Shown here one piece after another: positions 9,268 to 18,594 of a stretch of 64,000 bases of DNA (position 1 is its first letter; each line of letters opens with the position of its first letter). Position numbers and translations under genes: made by a program. The stretch spans positions 186,001-250,000 of the forward strand of contig NZ_JANAIE010000002.1 of the NCBI RefSeq assembly GCF_029664245.1, written 5' to 3'. The stretch is from Profundicola chukchiensis. GTDB taxonomy: Bacteria > Bacteroidota > Bacteroidia > Flavobacteriales > Weeksellaceae. The notes beneath the pieces are model-generated. The model saw nothing but the letters and a program-made list of their open reading frames with translations, did no database searches and was not told where the DNA came from.

Positions 9268-10950
9268 TTAGTTTTCTTTTTTGTTGTAATAAATCTCTAA
9301 TTGAAGTTTCTTATCCATTAAATCAGCTGTTGGGTTAGAACCAACTATCGCTAATCTATAAGGATTAAATACACGATTAGAGTAAAAAGCGTTTTTAGGC
9401 GTATAGAAATAATCAGCGTTTGAGAAACCTAAATAAGTTCCCATTTCAATAGCCAAATCATCTATCTCTGCATTCTTTTCGACAACATTCTTGAAGTACT
9501 CGGTAACACGTAATAAGTAATATTTCTTCTCTTCGTCATATGGACGACTGATTTGTAAATAAGGGAATACTTGAATATTATCTGAGTCTACATCCTCTAT
9601 ATCACCATAATCAGCAAGCAATTTATTCTTAGATAAATTAAATGCATATAAATATTCTGGTAAAGGTAAATTTCCTTGAGTTGCCGTATGAGGATAAACC
9701 TTAAGATGGGCTTCAGAAATCACCCAATTGTTATTTCTTACAGAATCACGAATAGCTTCAATCTGCTGTGGATCTAAAGAGATTTTAACTCTTGCTCCAC
9801 CCATTCCTTCCACAAAGTTCACTGCTGTGTTAGGTTGGTTATAGCTCACACTACCAGGACTATTTTCAATTCTACTCTGTACAACATTATAGTATTGATT
9901 TCCGCTGTTCATGGCTAAATTAGAACCGATTACAAAATCTAAATTCTTATTCACACGAGCTTTGGTCATTACCGCTCCACAGTTCTCCTCTGGATCATGA
10001 ATACCATTGTTGTTCTCATCCACGAAGTTTTCATTATCAACAGAGATGTAAGCAACTAATTTTAAGAAAGAAGGATTAATCGTTAAAATAAATCCGTTTT
10101 CATCTTGTACTCCAATTCTAATCCCTTGAATAACATTATTAATAAAAGAAACTTGATCTCCTAAATTTGGAGAACCTACTTGATCAACAATTTGATTTTG
10201 AACGAAAGTTTTCATTCCATCCAACTTCATATTAATCACCGCACTTGCATCTTGAGCAATAATAGTACTATCAGCCCCAGAACCTACATTTCTAAATTGA
10301 GACGTAAAAGTTTTGTAAGCCTTAGAGTTAATTTGCTTGCTTCCAAACAATTCTCCTATCTGAACACTTTGATTAGAATATCTAGCCGAGTCAATCGTCT
10401 TAAGACCTTCCATTACTCTATGAACTTGTAAATTCATAGTAGCACTTTTATTACCATAAATAGAATCAATATTAAACAAAAGTCTTGTCTTATATTGCTT
10501 TAACGTATCTGTGATAGAACATTCACCATCTTCAGGGTTCGATAAAGTATAATTGGTATTAAAAAGATAATGCTCTCTAGAAAGTGTATCTTTTGTTTGA
10601 GTAAAAACCGGAATCGACAACACCACAGAATCGACAACAGCATTATTCCCAAACTCGGGATTTGTTGTACCTAATCTAACCTGTGAATATAGATATGATT
10701 TTGTTTTCCCTAGAAGCGGCTCATCATAAACACCAATACTAGCGTTTTGCAAAACAGTTCTATCTGCTCTTAATGTATCGGTTGCTAAAGTTGTAGCAAC
10801 TAAGTCAACATATGCTTTATGAAATTGCGCGGCTCCATCTCCTACTACATTAGATCCTACAAATCTGTCTTCTTGCTCGCAACTTGTTAATCCTAACAAC
10901 ATTAATCCTACGATTGCGGCCAAAGACCATCCAAAATTATGTTTCTTCAT
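9268..10950 (-). CDS. DUF4270 family lipoprotein
   Basis: Envelope lipoprotein of 560 residues. The signal peptide ends in the lipobox LTSC, followed by EQED, an acidic stretch common after the lipidated cysteine in Bacteroidota proteins destined for the outer membrane or surface. The rest is rich in beta-strand and matches the DUF4270 family from memory. It contains a DENNNGIHDPEEN calcium-loop-like stretch around residue 310. Function is unknown. It sits between the starch-synthase-like gene and glmS with gaps of 17 and 21 bases, a grouping I recall as conserved in flavobacteria. That suggests an envelope or glycan role, but this is inference. Confidence 0.85.
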   Translation of the reverse strand: MKKHNFGWSLAAIVGLMLLGLTSCEQEDRFVGSNVVGDGAAQFHKAYVDLVATTLATDTLRADRTVLQNASIGVYDEPLLGKTKSYLYSQVRLGTTNPEFGNNAVVDSVVLSIPVFTQTKDTLSREHYLFNTNYTLSNPEDGECSITDTLKQYKTRLLFNIDSIYGNKSATMNLQVHRVMEGLKTIDSARYSNQSVQIGELFGSKQINSKAYKTFTSQFRNVGSGADSTIIAQDASAVINMKLDGMKTFVQNQIVDQVGSPNLGDQVSFINNVIQGIRIGVQDENGFILTINPSFLKLVAYISVDNENFVDENNNGIHDPEENCGAVMTKARVNKNLDFVIGSNLAMNSGNQYYNVVQSRIENSPGSVSYNQPNTAVNFVEGMGGARVKISLDPQQIEAIRDSVRNNNWVISEAHLKVYPHTATQGNLPLPEYLYAFNLSKNKLLADYGDIEDVDSDNIQVFPYLQISRPYDEEKKYYLLRVTEYFKNVVEKNAEIDDLAIEMGTYLGFSNADYFYTPKNAFYSNRVFNPYRLAIVGSNPTADLMDKKLQLEIYYNKKEN

Positions 10951-10967
10951 TCTGGTTATTCAGTTAT

Positions 10968-11762
10968 TTATTCAACCTCTTCGCAAAGTGTGGGATAGAT
11001 ATCGCACAAACTTTCTGGAGCTTGATGTGGTTTAAATTCTTTCTTACTATTTTCGATGTAATCCATAATGTCCTGTGGCAATACCTCATCACCTTGAACC
11101 ACTAAGTCTGCATTATCGATTCCAACTTTTAATAAGTTTTCAAAAGTAGGTTTTTCTAAGTGTTTTAAGTCATCTTTAGAGATACCATCAAAATGAACTT
11201 TCTCGATCATTTGTTCGTCTAGCTCTCCTTCAAATGGATTATCGAAAACAGAGAATACCATTTTTACATCATCAAAGAAGGCATCATCTGCATAATATTT
11301 CTTTAAGTATAATGGCATTAAAGCTGACATCCAGCCTTGTGCATGAATTACATCAGGCTTCCAGTTTAATTTCTTGATGGTTTCTAAGATTCCTTTTACA
11401 AAGAAAATAGAACGCTCATCGTTATCTGGATAGAACTCACCTGTTTTGTTGACATAAATTCCTTTACGCTTAAAATACTCCTCGTTGTCGATAAAATAAA
11501 CCTGCAACCTCTCATTTGGCAAAGACGCCACTTTGATGATTAGAGGTTGATCCATATCGTTAATGATCATATTCATACCAGATAAACGAATTACTTCATG
11601 TAATTGGTGTCTTCTTTCGTTTATCGTTCCGAAACGAGGCATAAAAATCCGAACATCATTGCCTTTTGAGTGCATAAGCTTTGGAATTTCCAATGAAGCC
11701 TCCGACAAAGTGTTTTCTGGTGTGTACGGTACAAGTTCCGTAGAAACATACAAAATCCGCAT
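10968..11762 (-). CDS. Glycogen/starch synthase N-terminal (GT5) domain-only protein
   Basis: 264 residues resembling only the N-terminal half of GlgA-type synthases (about 477 residues); the second Rossmann domain that completes the active site is absent. The start MRILYVSTELVPY aligns without gaps to E. coli GlgA, but the ADP-glucose-binding K15-T-G-G-L is P15-E-N-T-L here. HAQGW (usually HxHDW) is kept in part. There is no frameshifted second half downstream, since the DUF4270 gene begins 17 bases later. It is therefore probably not a glycogen synthase. Full-length short proteins of this type are, as I recall, standard in flavobacteria next to panC, so this is a stable family rather than a fresh truncation. 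Confidence 0.85.
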   Translation of the reverse strand: MRILYVSTELVPYTPENTLSEASLEIPKLMHSKGNDVRIFMPRFGTINERRHQLHEVIRLSGMNMIINDMDQPLIIKVASLPNERLQVYFIDNEEYFKRKGIYVNKTGEFYPDNDERSIFFVKGILETIKKLNWKPDVIHAQGWMSALMPLYLKKYYADDAFFDDVKMVFSVFDNPFEGELDEQMIEKVHFDGISKDDLKHLEKPTFENLLKVGIDNADLVVQGDEVLPQDIMDYIENSKKEFKPHQAPESLCDIYPTLCEEVE

Positions 11763-11802
11763 AATATAGCTTTATTTCTTTAGGTAAGTTATTAATAGGA
11801 TG

Positions 11803-11810
11803 CAAAAGTA
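11803..11810 (-). promoter_or_regulatory. -7 box for the starch-synthase-like / DUF4270 / glmS unit
   Basis: TACTTTTG on the minus strand, an exact TAnnTTTG match, 40 bases before the ATG, in the divergent spacer shared with panC. Confidence 0.5.
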
Positions 11811-11820
11811 CAAAAAATCA

Positions 11821-11850
11821 TTGTAAAAGCTTTGCTAAACCATAGCTTTG
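11821..11850 (+). promoter_or_regulatory. Promoter of panC-panD
   Basis: TTG (11821-11823), 19-base spacer, TAGCTTTG (11843-11850): one of the best matches to the Bacteroidota TTG / TAnnTTTG promoter in the window, 32 bases before the panC ATG. Confidence 0.7.
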
Positions 11851-11882
11851 TTTTAAATTGACGCTTTTTACAGAATATACCA

Positions 11883-12725
11883 ATGCAGATATTTCATGAT
11901 AGACGTAGCTTAGAAGCTTGGGTTGCGCAACAAAAGGATTCCCAACGCTCGATAGGCTTCGTGCCGACCATGGGCGCATTACATAAGGGACATGTTTCGC
12001 TTATTCAAAAAAGTATTTCACAAAACGACCTTACTATATGTAGTGTTTTTGTGAATCCTACTCAATTCGATAACCCCGAAGATTTAGAAAAATATCCTAG
12101 AGATACCGACAAAGATGCTCAATTACTTGAAAGTGTAGGCTGCGATGCCGTATTTTTTCCTCAGGTGGAAGATATGTATCCAGATAGCTTGAGTTCAGAA
12201 TCTTTTGACTTTAATGGTTTAGATCAAGTGATGGAAGGAAGGTTCAGAAAAGGTCACTTTGACGGAGTAGCTACCATAGTTTCTCGCTTTTTTGAGTTAG
12301 TACAGCCAGATAAAGCTTATTTTGGAGAGAAGGATTTTCAACAACTTAGAATTATTCAAGAATTGGTAAAGTTGAAGAATTATCCAATCCAGATTCAGCC
12401 TATGCCTATTTTCAGAGAAGAAAGTGGCTTGGCGATGAGTTCTAGAAATGCTCGATTAAAACCTGAATACCTAGCAGAAGCTCCACAGATTTATAAATTA
12501 TTGAATTTATTAAAGGATTGGAAAATGGAATCTACGGTTGAAGAATGCATTCACAGAGCTGAAGAATTCTTTTTGAACACCAGTCTAGAGCTAGAATACA
12601 TTTTGATTTGCGACGAAAAAACTCTGGAATCTATCTCTTCTTGGGACGAGGCTGAAGACATTCGTGCATTTATTGCTGTATATGCAGGTGATATTAGGTT
12701 AATTGATAACTTAAAAATCGTTTAA
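11883..12725 (+). CDS. panC: Pantothenate synthetase
   Basis: ATP-dependent condensation of pantoate and beta-alanine to pantothenate, the vitamin B5 precursor of CoA. Nucleotidyltransferase fold with the HIGH-like motif HKGH at 34-37 within FVPTMGALHKGH, the FxxPTQF pantoate-binding region, and the SSRN segment in place of KMSKS. 280 residues is the normal length. It is followed by panD, which supplies beta-alanine, 19 bases downstream. The coaE gene at 36 kb completes the far end of the same pathway. Confidence 0.97.
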   Translation: MQIFHDRRSLEAWVAQQKDSQRSIGFVPTMGALHKGHVSLIQKSISQNDLTICSVFVNPTQFDNPEDLEKYPRDTDKDAQLLESVGCDAVFFPQVEDMYPDSLSSESFDFNGLDQVMEGRFRKGHFDGVATIVSRFFELVQPDKAYFGEKDFQQLRIIQELVKLKNYPIQIQPMPIFREESGLAMSSRNARLKPEYLAEAPQIYKLLNLLKDWKMESTVEECIHRAEEFFLNTSLELEYILICDEKTLESISSWDEAEDIRAFIAVYAGDIRLIDNLKIV

Positions 12726-12732
12726 ATAATTT

Positions 12733-12740
12733 TATCTTTG
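12733..12740 (+). promoter_or_regulatory. -7 box immediately before panD (leaderless candidate)
   Basis: TATCTTTG, an exact TAnnTTTG match, ends four bases before the panD ATG at 12745. A transcript from here would begin at or next to the start codon. Confidence 0.5.
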
Positions 12741-12744
12741 CCGC

Positions 12745-13095
12745 ATGTTAGTCCAAGTATTTAAATCAAAAATCCATCGCGTACGAGTTACGGATGCAGA
12801 ACTTAACTATATCGGAAGCATCACTTTAGATGCTGACTTAATAGACGCCGCTGGTATTATTGTCGGTGAGCGAGTTCAAATTGTAAACATCAATAACGGT
12901 GAACGTTTTGAGACTTATGTCATTAAAGGCGAAAGAGGCTCGGGCGAGGTATGTCTTAATGGGCCTGCTGCACGTCGCGTAGCCAAAGGCGATCTTATCA
13001 TTATTATTGCCTATGGTTTTATGTCTGTTGACGAAGCCAAAGACTTTCAACCGAAAATGGTTTTCCCAAATGAGGAGACCAATTTATTGATGTAA
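12745..13095 (+). CDS. panD: Aspartate 1-decarboxylase (pyruvoyl enzyme)
   Basis: Converts aspartate to beta-alanine for pantothenate synthesis. The proenzyme cleaves itself between Gly24 and Ser25, and exactly that pair is present in NYIGSITLD, giving the pyruvoyl cofactor. Lys9 in KSKIHR and the later NGPAARR motif (substrate and processing region) are conserved. 116 residues is normal. Its stop overlaps the ATG of the next gene (TAATG), so translation of the two is probably coupled. Confidence 0.97.
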   Translation: MLVQVFKSKIHRVRVTDAELNYIGSITLDADLIDAAGIIVGERVQIVNINNGERFETYVIKGERGSGEVCLNGPAARRVAKGDLIIIIAYGFMSVDEAKDFQPKMVFPNEETNLLM

Positions 13096-14099
13096 TGACA
13101 AAATCAGCCAAAACCGGCTTAACTGTTTCGATTTCTTTATTGCTAGCCCTTGTTTTGATATGGTGGGCTATGCGAGATGTTGATTTTAATCAAGCTTGGG
13201 AATCGATTCAAAGAGCTAATTATTGGTGGATTTTGTTATCTTTCTTTTTAGGCGTTATTGCCTATGCATTGAGAAGTGAGCGATGGAAGCTTCTTCTAGA
13301 ACCGATGGGGCATCAAGTCTCTTCTTCTCATTCTTTTTATGCGATTTGCATGAACTATTTTTGGAATTTAATTATTCCACGTTCAGGTGAAGTAGCCAGA
13401 TGCACTACCTTATATACCTTAGATAAAACTCCAGTCGATCAATCCTTCGGGACCGTGATTAGCGAGAGAGTGATAGATTTCTTGTGCCTTTCTTTTATGG
13501 GGCTTCTAGCTGTTATTTTTAATTTCGATTTAATCTTAAAGCTATTTAATGAAGTTTTGACTTTAAGACAAGATGGCGAAACAGAATCCTCTTTCACAGG
13601 ACTTTTTATAATAGGTGGAGTTGCTCTTGTTGGATTTTTAGCTATCATTATTTTTTGGAAGAAAATTAAAAATTTAGCCATTTTCCCTAAGATTAGAAAT
13701 TTCATCTATGGTTTAAGACAAGGATTAAAAAGCATTTTTCAACTTAAGAAAAGTGGTTTATTTATCTTCTACACCATCCTAATTTGGGTGTTTTATTATT
13801 TAATGACTTATTTGGTTGTTTTTGCCTTACCAGAAACTTCACATCTTACGATGGCAGATGGTCTATACCTTTTACTAGTAGGCGGAATTGGAATGATCAT
13901 CCCTGCTAGTGGCGGAATTGGAGCTTTCCATAGCGCAATGAGATTAGGCTTCATAGTACTTGGTTTAGGTAGCGAAATCGGTGTTATCTTTGGATTCCTA
14001 GTACATACACCACATACTTTAATCGCCTTGATTCTAGGAGGAATTTCCTTGGTAATGATGTCTATCGAGAAAAGCTCAAAGAAAGCTAAATCAGCTTAA
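13095..14099 (+). CDS. Lysylphosphatidylglycerol synthase-type flippase-domain membrane protein
   Basis: Integral membrane protein of 334 residues with about eight hydrophobic segments and the family signatures ALRSERW (near residue 60), RSGEVARC (near 100) and PASGGIGAFH near the C-terminus. It corresponds to the transmembrane flippase part of MprF/YbhN-like proteins (UPF0104) without the soluble aminoacyl-transfer domain. It may therefore move a lipid rather than aminoacylate it. It overlaps panD by one base and ends the panC-panD unit. The substrate is unknown. Confidence 0.88.
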   Translation: MTKSAKTGLTVSISLLLALVLIWWAMRDVDFNQAWESIQRANYWWILLSFFLGVIAYALRSERWKLLLEPMGHQVSSSHSFYAICMNYFWNLIIPRSGEVARCTTLYTLDKTPVDQSFGTVISERVIDFLCLSFMGLLAVIFNFDLILKLFNEVLTLRQDGETESSFTGLFIIGGVALVGFLAIIIFWKKIKNLAIFPKIRNFIYGLRQGLKSIFQLKKSGLFIFYTILIWVFYYLMTYLVVFALPETSHLTMADGLYLLLVGGIGMIIPASGGIGAFHSAMRLGFIVLGLGSEIGVIFGFLVHTPHTLIALILGGISLVMMSIEKSSKKAKSA

Positions 14100-14118
14100 G
14101 GTCTAAACTTAGTAAACA

Positions 14119-14150
14119 TAAAAATGCCCCAAAAATAAGTCTTGAGGCAT
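14119..14150 (-). terminator. Terminator of ndk
   Basis: ATGCCCCAA (14124-14132) and TTGAGGCAT (14142-14150) pair with one mismatch. On the minus strand the stem is followed by TTTTT. It lies between two convergent genes and may work in both directions. Confidence 0.7.
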
Positions 14151-14192
14151 GTATATTTTAATCATTGAGCTTGATTAAAAGCTCTTTATGAT

Positions 14193-14609
14193 TTAGAAAA
14201 AATCTCTTCCTGAAAAATGGAAATTAGCTTCGATTAAAGCATTTTCATCTGAATCTGAACCGTGAACAGCATTTTCACCTACAGAGTTTGCATATTTTTG
14301 TCTGATGGTTCCGATTTTAGCATCAGCTGGGTTGGTGTTACCAATCAACTCTCTAAAGTCAGCAACTGCATTTTCTTTCTCTAAAACAGCAGCAACGATA
14401 GGACCTGATGACATGAACTCAACTAATTCTCCGTAGAATGGTCTTCCTGCGTGAACTTCATAAAATTTCTTAGCCTCATCCATAGATAACTGAGTGAATT
14501 TCATTGCTTTGATAGCAAATCCAGCATCTGTAATTTGTTGTAAAATAGCACCGATGTTTCCTGCTCTAACAGCATCCGGCTTAATCATTGTGAAAGTAAT
14601 ATTCGACAT
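14193..14609 (-). CDS. ndk: Nucleoside diphosphate kinase
   Basis: Transfers the gamma phosphate of ATP to nucleoside diphosphates through a phosphohistidine. The active-site histidine is His116 in NAVHGSDS, and the phosphate-binding N-terminal IKPDAVRAG stretch is intact. 138 residues is normal for the family, ending in a short FHFSGRDFF tail. It is a single-gene unit with its own promoter and terminator, convergent with the flippase-like gene. Confidence 0.98.
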   Translation of the reverse strand: MSNITFTMIKPDAVRAGNIGAILQQITDAGFAIKAMKFTQLSMDEAKKFYEVHAGRPFYGELVEFMSSGPIVAAVLEKENAVADFRELIGNTNPADAKIGTIRQKYANSVGENAVHGSDSDENALIEANFHFSGRDFF

Positions 14610-14626
14610 TCTTCTATAATTTTATG

Positions 14627-14657
14627 CAAAAGTAAGCGAAATCCAAGGATTAGACAA
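14627..14657 (-). promoter_or_regulatory. Promoter of ndk
   Basis: On the minus strand TTG (14655-14657), 20-base spacer, TACTTTTG (14627-14634). The box ends 17 bases before the ATG. Confidence 0.65.
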
Positions 14658-14715
14658 TTAAACATCTTCTACGAGTTTAATTTTTTTTGATTAAATAATA
14701 GCGAAGTGGATTTAT

Positions 14716-14742
14716 AGCTCAAAAAACTGAAGCCTTTGAGCT
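14716..14742. repeat. 8-bp perfect inverted repeat upstream of the DMT permease
   Basis: AGCTCAAA (14716-14723) and TTTGAGCT (14735-14742) flank an 11-base loop, ending 9 bases before the -7 box of the permease gene. It is a candidate operator at the -33 region. Confidence 0.45.
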
Positions 14743-14751
14743 TTAAATTAT

Positions 14752-14759
14752 TACTTTTG
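14752..14759 (+). promoter_or_regulatory. -7 box of the DMT permease gene
   Basis: TACTTTTG, an exact TAnnTTTG match, 20 bases before the TTG start at 14780. Confidence 0.5.
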
Positions 14760-14779
14760 GGGCTTAAAATTCTTAGGTC

Positions 14780-15625
14780 TTGATTTATCTTATCATAAGT
14801 ATTATTGCGAGTGTTTCGGTTTCGATTTTATTGAAAATCGCCAAGAAAAAGAAGGTTAATATTGCCCAAGCTGTTGCGTTCAACTATCCTGTAGCGATTA
14901 TTCTAAGTTTCATTTTATTACAACCTGACTTTAGTAATTTTCAATTTAGCCAGCAATCATGGTTATTTGCCGGTTTGGGAATTTTACTTCCTTTGATTTT
15001 TATTATCATGGGAATGGCCGTGCAAAAGGCAGGTATCGTAAAAGCTGACATCGCACAAAGATTATCATTGATTTTAACTTTAATGGTAGCTTTCTTCTTC
15101 TGGAATGAAGCTTTTACTACACAAAAACTCATTGGAGTTGGTTTGGCTTTTATAGCCTTGTTGTTTATTCTCAACAAAAAATCCAAAAGCAAATCTAAAG
15201 CTAGTTCAAGCTGGCTTTATCTACTATTAGTTTGGTTGGGCTATGGTGTGATAGATCTTATGTTTAAGTTAATTTCAAAAACATCTGACAATGCTTTCAG
15301 CACAACGCTTACCTTAGCTTTTAGTGTTGCTACCTTAATTATTTTTGCTTATTTATTTCTGAAGAATACCAAGTTTAATCAAGCCTCTATTATTGGAGGA
15401 ATAATATTAGGTGTTTTAAATTTCACCAATATCTACACTTATATTAAAGCGCATCAGTTTTTAAATGAAAGCCCAAGTCTTGTCTTCACCGGAATGAACT
15501 TAGGCGTTATAGTCTTAGGAACGATGGTAGGAACTATTGTTTTCGACGAAAAATTGAATAGATATAATTACATTGGAATCCTTCTGGCAGCCCTAGCGAT
15601 TCTACTATTGTTCTTACAGTTCTAA
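14780..15625 (+). CDS. EamA/DMT family transporter
   Basis: Ten hydrophobic helices in two EamA-like halves (about 1-130 and 145-281), the layout of drug/metabolite permeases that export or import small metabolites. The start is a TTG at 14780, because an in-frame TAG occurs two codons upstream and no ATG is available near it; a -7 box 20 bases upstream supports this. A lysine/serine-rich linker separates the halves. It ends three bases before the convergent uvrA stop. Substrate unknown. Confidence 0.88.
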   Translation: MIYLIISIIASVSVSILLKIAKKKKVNIAQAVAFNYPVAIILSFILLQPDFSNFQFSQQSWLFAGLGILLPLIFIIMGMAVQKAGIVKADIAQRLSLILTLMVAFFFWNEAFTTQKLIGVGLAFIALLFILNKKSKSKSKASSSWLYLLLVWLGYGVIDLMFKLISKTSDNAFSTTLTLAFSVATLIIFAYLFLKNTKFNQASIIGGIILGVLNFTNIYTYIKAHQFLNESPSLVFTGMNLGVIVLGTMVGTIVFDEKLNRYNYIGILLAALAILLLFLQF

Positions 15626-15628
15626 GAA

Positions 15629-18427
15629 TTAAACCAATTTCTCTTCTAGGCATTTACCCGTAAGGCTTTTCTTATTCTTAACGATTTGCTCTGGCGTTCC
15701 CATGGCAACCAATTCACCGCCATGTTTTCCACCTAATGGACCTAAATCTACAATAAAATCAGCTGTTTTAATAATATCCGGTTGGTGTTCAATCACCCAC
15801 ACCGAATGGCCATTTTCGATTAAAGCTCGTAATGAAGCCAATAACTTTTTAATGTCATGGAAATGCAATCCTGTTGAAGGCTCATCAAAAATGAATAAGG
15901 TCTTCTTGCTTGAAGTTCCTTTGGTTAAAAAAGATGCTAACTTAATTCTTTGTGCTTCTCCTCCACTCAGGGTGCTGCTGGATTGACCTAATTGAACATA
16001 ACCTAAACCAACGTCTTGCAGTGCTTGTAACTTGTCAGTCACTTTGGTTTCTCCATGTTTATTAAAGAATTCAATGGCATCATCTACCGTCATGTGAAGC
16101 ACATCGGCAATGTTTTTTCCTTCGAATTTAATTTCTAATATATCTTTCTTGAACCTAGCTCCTTTACACACTTCACATTCTAAGGTAACATCGGCCATGA
16201 ACTGCATTTCGATGGTAATACTACCTTCTCCTTTACACTCATCACATCTACCGCCATCTACGTTGAATGAGAAATGTTTTGGTTGATAACCTCTTACTTT
16301 ACTCAGCTTTTGTTTAGCAAACAACGAACGAATGTCATCGTAAGCTTTGGTGTAAGTCACTGGATTTGAACGCGAAGATTTACCAATTGGATTTTGATCA
16401 ATAAACTCAATGGCTTCAACTTTCTTAATATCACCTTCTAAACTCTCGAAGTCACCAATTCTATTTCCATAGATGCCCAATTCTCTTTGCAAGGCTGGTG
16501 TAGCAATATCTTTGATTAAAGTAGACTTACCCGAACCCGAAACTCCTGTAATCACCGTCAACATATTCAACGGCAATTCAACGTCGATATTCTTTAAGTT
16601 ATGTTCGCGTGCACCCTTGATTAAAATTGAATTTTTAATTTTAATTCTATCCTTCGGAACTTCGATTTCCTTTCTATGGTTAAAGTAATCTGCCGTAAGT
16701 GTATTCGACTTCATTAATTCATCGAAACTACCTTCGAAAACAACTTCTCCACCATAAGTTCCAGCTTCTGGTCCTATATCTATAATATGATCTGCCTGGC
16801 GAATGATGTCCTCGTCGTGCTCCACCACAATCACCGTATTTCCTAGATCACGAAGTTGCTTTAATACTTTTATCAAACTTTCTGTATCCTTAGAATGCAA
16901 ACCGATCGAAGGCTCATCTAAGATATACATACTACCTACCAAGCTACTTCCTAAAGAAGTGGCCAAGTTAATTCTTTGCGACTCTCCACCTGAAAGTGAG
17001 TTAGAGGTTCTATTGATGGTTAAGTAACTCAAACCAACATTCATTAAAAACTCGATTCTATTCTCAATTTCTAATAAAATTCGCTTAGCTACTGCACTAT
17101 CATATTCGTTAAGAACTAATTCCTTAAAGAAAACCTGCAATTCATCTAAAGGTAAATTCACCAAATCCGACAAAGATTTGCCACCAATTTTAACGTAATC
17201 GGTTTCTTTTCTAAGTCGTTTTCCTTTACATGTAGGACAAATTGTTTTTCCGCGATAGCGAGATAACATTACACGGTATTGAATTTTATAGGTGTTTTCT
17301 TCTAACATTTGAAAGAACCTATCCAATCCTTCCCATTTACCTTTTCCATGCCACAGAATGTCTTTTTGTTCTTCTGAAAGCTCAAAATATGGCTTATGAA
17401 TAGGGAAATCTAATTTATCTGAATGTCGGATCAATTCATTTTTCCATTCGCTCATCTTGTCACCTTTCCAAGCAACTACAGCATCTTCATAAATGGATAA
17501 ATTCTTATTAGGAATGACTAAATCAGCGTCTACTCCAACAATCTTTCCATAGCCCTCACATGTGGGACATGCTCCAAATGGATTATTAAAGCTAAAGAAA
17601 TGAACATTTGGCTCTGTGAAATCAATTCCGTCTAATTCAAACTTATTCGAAAACACATGTAGACTTTCTTCATCTACATTTCTTAGGAAAAGTTCACCTT
17701 TACCTTCATAGAATGCAGTTTGAACAGAATCCGCTAAACGGTGGTAGAAGTCTTCGTCATTTTGCGTCGTAACACGGTCGATGATAAGGTTTACTTCCAT
17801 GTCATCAGTCGGTTCAAAATTAAAATCGATTAAGTTTTTGATTTTCTGCATTTGACCAGCTACCTCAACTCTTTGAAAACCTTGCTGCTGAAGAATTTCT
17901 AATTGTTGTTTAAATGTTCTATCCTCTGCCACTAACAAAGGAGATCCTAGAACCACATTGGTTCCCTCTTTTAAAGCTTGAATAAAATTAATCACATCGG
18001 TAACCGTATCCTTCTTCACTTCTTGCCCCGAAGTTGGTGAATAAGTTTTACCAATTCTTGCGTAAAGTAGCTTTAAGTAATCATAAATCTCAGTAGTTGT
18101 ACCCACCGTTGAACGAGGGTTGGTAGAGTTTACTTTTTGTTCAATCGCAATAGCAGGTGCAATTCCTTTAATTTGATCAACTTGAGGTTTATCTAAACGT
18201 CCCAAGAACTGACGTGCATAGGAAGACAGGCTTTCAACATACCTTCTTTGACCTTCCGCATAAAGCGTATCGAAGGCTAAAGTTGACTTACCCGACCCCG
18301 ATAAACCAGTGATAACCACCAATTTATTCTTAGGAATAGTAAGTGATATATTTTTAAGATTATGGAGTTTTGCTCCAATAATTTGAATATCTGTTTTAGG
18401 ATTGAATGTCGAATTTTTAACTGTCAT
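15629..18427 (-). CDS. uvrA: Excinuclease ABC subunit A
   Basis: ATP-binding damage sensor of nucleotide excision repair that loads UvrB on DNA. It has two ABC ATPase modules. The first has Walker A GLSGSGKST (41-49) and signature LSGGESQR; the second has GVSGSGKST and LSGGEAQR. Zinc-finger modules CPTCEGYG / CPTCKGKR and CDECKGEG / CEVCKGAR are intact. 932 residues is normal. It stands alone on the minus strand and its stop is three bases from the convergent permease gene. No clear LexA-type operator is seen upstream. Confidence 0.98.
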   Translation of the reverse strand: MTVKNSTFNPKTDIQIIGAKLHNLKNISLTIPKNKLVVITGLSGSGKSTLAFDTLYAEGQRRYVESLSSYARQFLGRLDKPQVDQIKGIAPAIAIEQKVNSTNPRSTVGTTTEIYDYLKLLYARIGKTYSPTSGQEVKKDTVTDVINFIQALKEGTNVVLGSPLLVAEDRTFKQQLEILQQQGFQRVEVAGQMQKIKNLIDFNFEPTDDMEVNLIIDRVTTQNDEDFYHRLADSVQTAFYEGKGELFLRNVDEESLHVFSNKFELDGIDFTEPNVHFFSFNNPFGACPTCEGYGKIVGVDADLVIPNKNLSIYEDAVVAWKGDKMSEWKNELIRHSDKLDFPIHKPYFELSEEQKDILWHGKGKWEGLDRFFQMLEENTYKIQYRVMLSRYRGKTICPTCKGKRLRKETDYVKIGGKSLSDLVNLPLDELQVFFKELVLNEYDSAVAKRILLEIENRIEFLMNVGLSYLTINRTSNSLSGGESQRINLATSLGSSLVGSMYILDEPSIGLHSKDTESLIKVLKQLRDLGNTVIVVEHDEDIIRQADHIIDIGPEAGTYGGEVVFEGSFDELMKSNTLTADYFNHRKEIEVPKDRIKIKNSILIKGAREHNLKNIDVELPLNMLTVITGVSGSGKSTLIKDIATPALQRELGIYGNRIGDFESLEGDIKKVEAIEFIDQNPIGKSSRSNPVTYTKAYDDIRSLFAKQKLSKVRGYQPKHFSFNVDGGRCDECKGEGSITIEMQFMADVTLECEVCKGARFKKDILEIKFEGKNIADVLHMTVDDAIEFFNKHGETKVTDKLQALQDVGLGYVQLGQSSSTLSGGEAQRIKLASFLTKGTSSKKTLFIFDEPSTGLHFHDIKKLLASLRALIENGHSVWVIEHQPDIIKTADFIVDLGPLGGKHGGELVAMGTPEQIVKNKKSLTGKCLEEKLV

Positions 18428-18542
18428 AAGTGTTTAGAAAACGGCGTGCAAGGTACGATTTTTAAAGGAGTTTAGTATGAGCTTTCATTTAAAACCCTCC
18501 TAAGGCTATCTTAAAACAAATACAAGAATAAAAATTGAGCAT

Positions 18543-18573
18543 AAAAAAATCCCGCACATTTCAGCGCGGGATT
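18543..18573 (-). terminator. Terminator of the aconitase gene
   Basis: AATCCCGC (18548-18555) and GCGGGATT (18566-18573), GC-rich stem with a 10-base loop and a T-run following on the minus strand. Confidence 0.85.
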
Positions 18574-18594
18574 CATTCTTAGAAATTAAGAATA

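Noticed and set aside
9247-9401. glmS ribozyme or riboswitch
   Set aside because: The gap before glmS is only 21 bases and the gene is inside an operon.
10968-11762. Recent pseudogene of glycogen synthase
   Set aside because: The frame is clean, no second-half remnant follows, and short forms seem standard in the group.
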